From Microbulbifer sp. TB1203 (GTDB taxonomy: Bacteria > Pseudomonadota > Gammaproteobacteria > Pseudomonadales > Cellvibrionaceae): a DNA stretch of 64,000 nt. The notes below the pieces were generated by a model. It saw only the letters and a list, made by a program, of their open reading frames with translations, did no database searches and had not been told where the DNA came from. Position numbers and translations under genes: made by a program. The stretch covers positions 5,313,579 to 5,377,578 of the forward strand of contig NZ_CP116899.1 of NCBI RefSeq assembly GCF_030997045.1, in the 5' to 3' direction. This document shows positions 63,612 through 64,000 of this stretch, piece by piece; position 1 is the first letter of the stretch, and each line of letters opens with the position of its first letter.

Positions 63612-63730
63612 CGTCGTACCGGCGCAGAGCCTGTGCCGGTATCCAGGACTGTGGCTTCTGGGTTCCGGCTTTCGCCGGAACGACGAAATTGCGTTGTTGG
63701 GGGCGAACCTTGTGTTCGCCCCTACAGATC
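63612..63730. repeat. REP-like repeat cluster after giant gene 2
   Basis: CGTCGTACCGGCGCAGAGCC, TGTGCCGGTATCCAG and GTTCCGGCTTTCGCCGGAAC match the element at 8356. Next comes GGGCGAAC/GTTCGCCC (63701-63721). The region to 63904 has no gene. Confidence 0.7.
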
Positions 63731-63904
63731 AGCAATTTTGTAAGGGCGAACCCTGTGTTCTCCCGGGCGGGCCTCAGGCCCGCTTGCCGGGGCAGGGCAA
63801 TTGCATAAAAACCTGAAGGGTGCGGAGAGCGAGGTCAAATGCCACCATGGCGATTTGCTATTACCGCACCCCGACGGCAGCCAGAAAACCCACCAGCGGG
63901 AAGT

Positions 63905-64000
63905 TTATGATCGCGGCGGCTGAGGACCCTGTTTCATCCGGTAGCGCCGTAGTAATTGTTTGGAATCCCAGATTGTATCCGGCTTTCGGAATCGAATTCC
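63905..64000 (-). CDS. Possible C-terminus of a gene entering from the right
   Basis: The minus strand is open from the window edge to a stop at 63905, giving 31 residues ending YRMKQGPQPPRS. Basic and short; no family recognised. It may be a true gene end or chance. Confidence 0.25.
   Translation of the reverse strand, partial: GIRFRKPDTIWDSKQLLRRYRMKQGPQPPRS

Noticed and set aside
1..64000. tRNA, rRNA, prophage or origin features
   Set aside because: None recognised by eye; no cloverleaf-like or phage structural genes were seen.

Overview
The window looks like part of a polysaccharide-utilisation region of a marine-type gammaproteobacterium. Two long TonB-dependent receptors of the carbohydrate-associated type, many exported glycoside hydrolases, FucP/LutABC/KduI/KduD catabolism, a flavin-dependent halogenase beside a receptor and about 60% GC (by eye) resemble Cellvibrionales such as Microbulbifer or Saccharophagus relatives. 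The placement is inference; no rRNA or core marker is present.

Layout. 1-8.3 kb: a left-truncated GH43 (minus strand), then GH43, GH31 and GH2 enzymes. 8.3-9.4 kb: gene debris (a GH95 fragment and a GH2 N-terminus among repeats). 9.5-14.5 kb: TonB receptor 1, an IS110 remnant and a minus-strand flavin-dependent halogenase. 15-26.2 kb: a lactate-oxidation operon (lutABC), a GntR regulator with two DNA-binding domains, and a complete non-phosphorylating L-fucose pathway with FucP. 26.5-31.8 kb: two GH43 enzymes, a GH115 gene with an internal deletion, and a DUF2264 protein. 32-40.3 kb: a LacI regulator, two tandem GH28-like beta-helix proteins and TonB receptor 2. 40.5-51.1 kb: mannose isomerase-like protein, fructokinase, KduI, KduD, an oligosaccharide/H+ symporter, GH88, GH29 fucosidase and GH97. 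51.4-63.6 kb: two tandem giant exported proteins (2052 and about 1890 residues), each an alginate-lyase-like domain followed by a long chain of carbohydrate-binding and spacer domains ending in two Calx-beta repeats.

How it fits together. The giant proteins could cleave a uronate-containing polymer outside the cell. Receptors import fragments, and periplasmic GH enzymes strip side chains. GH88 would release the unsaturated uronate, which KduI and KduD carry toward 2-keto-3-deoxygluconate. L-Fucose freed by GH29 enters through FucP and is oxidised to pyruvate plus L-lactate, and LutABC oxidises the lactate. The isomerase/kinase pair suits mannose. Together these suggest an acidic fucose-, mannose- and uronate-containing heteropolysaccharide with xylose, arabinose or galactose side chains. 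No sulfatase is seen. A palindrome GTTAWCGATAAC recurs before two GH43 genes, both GH28-like genes (one with a mismatch) and receptor 2, so it is probably the operator of the LacI protein. Intergenic gaps are full of short inverted-repeat elements that interrupt what look like formerly compact operons.
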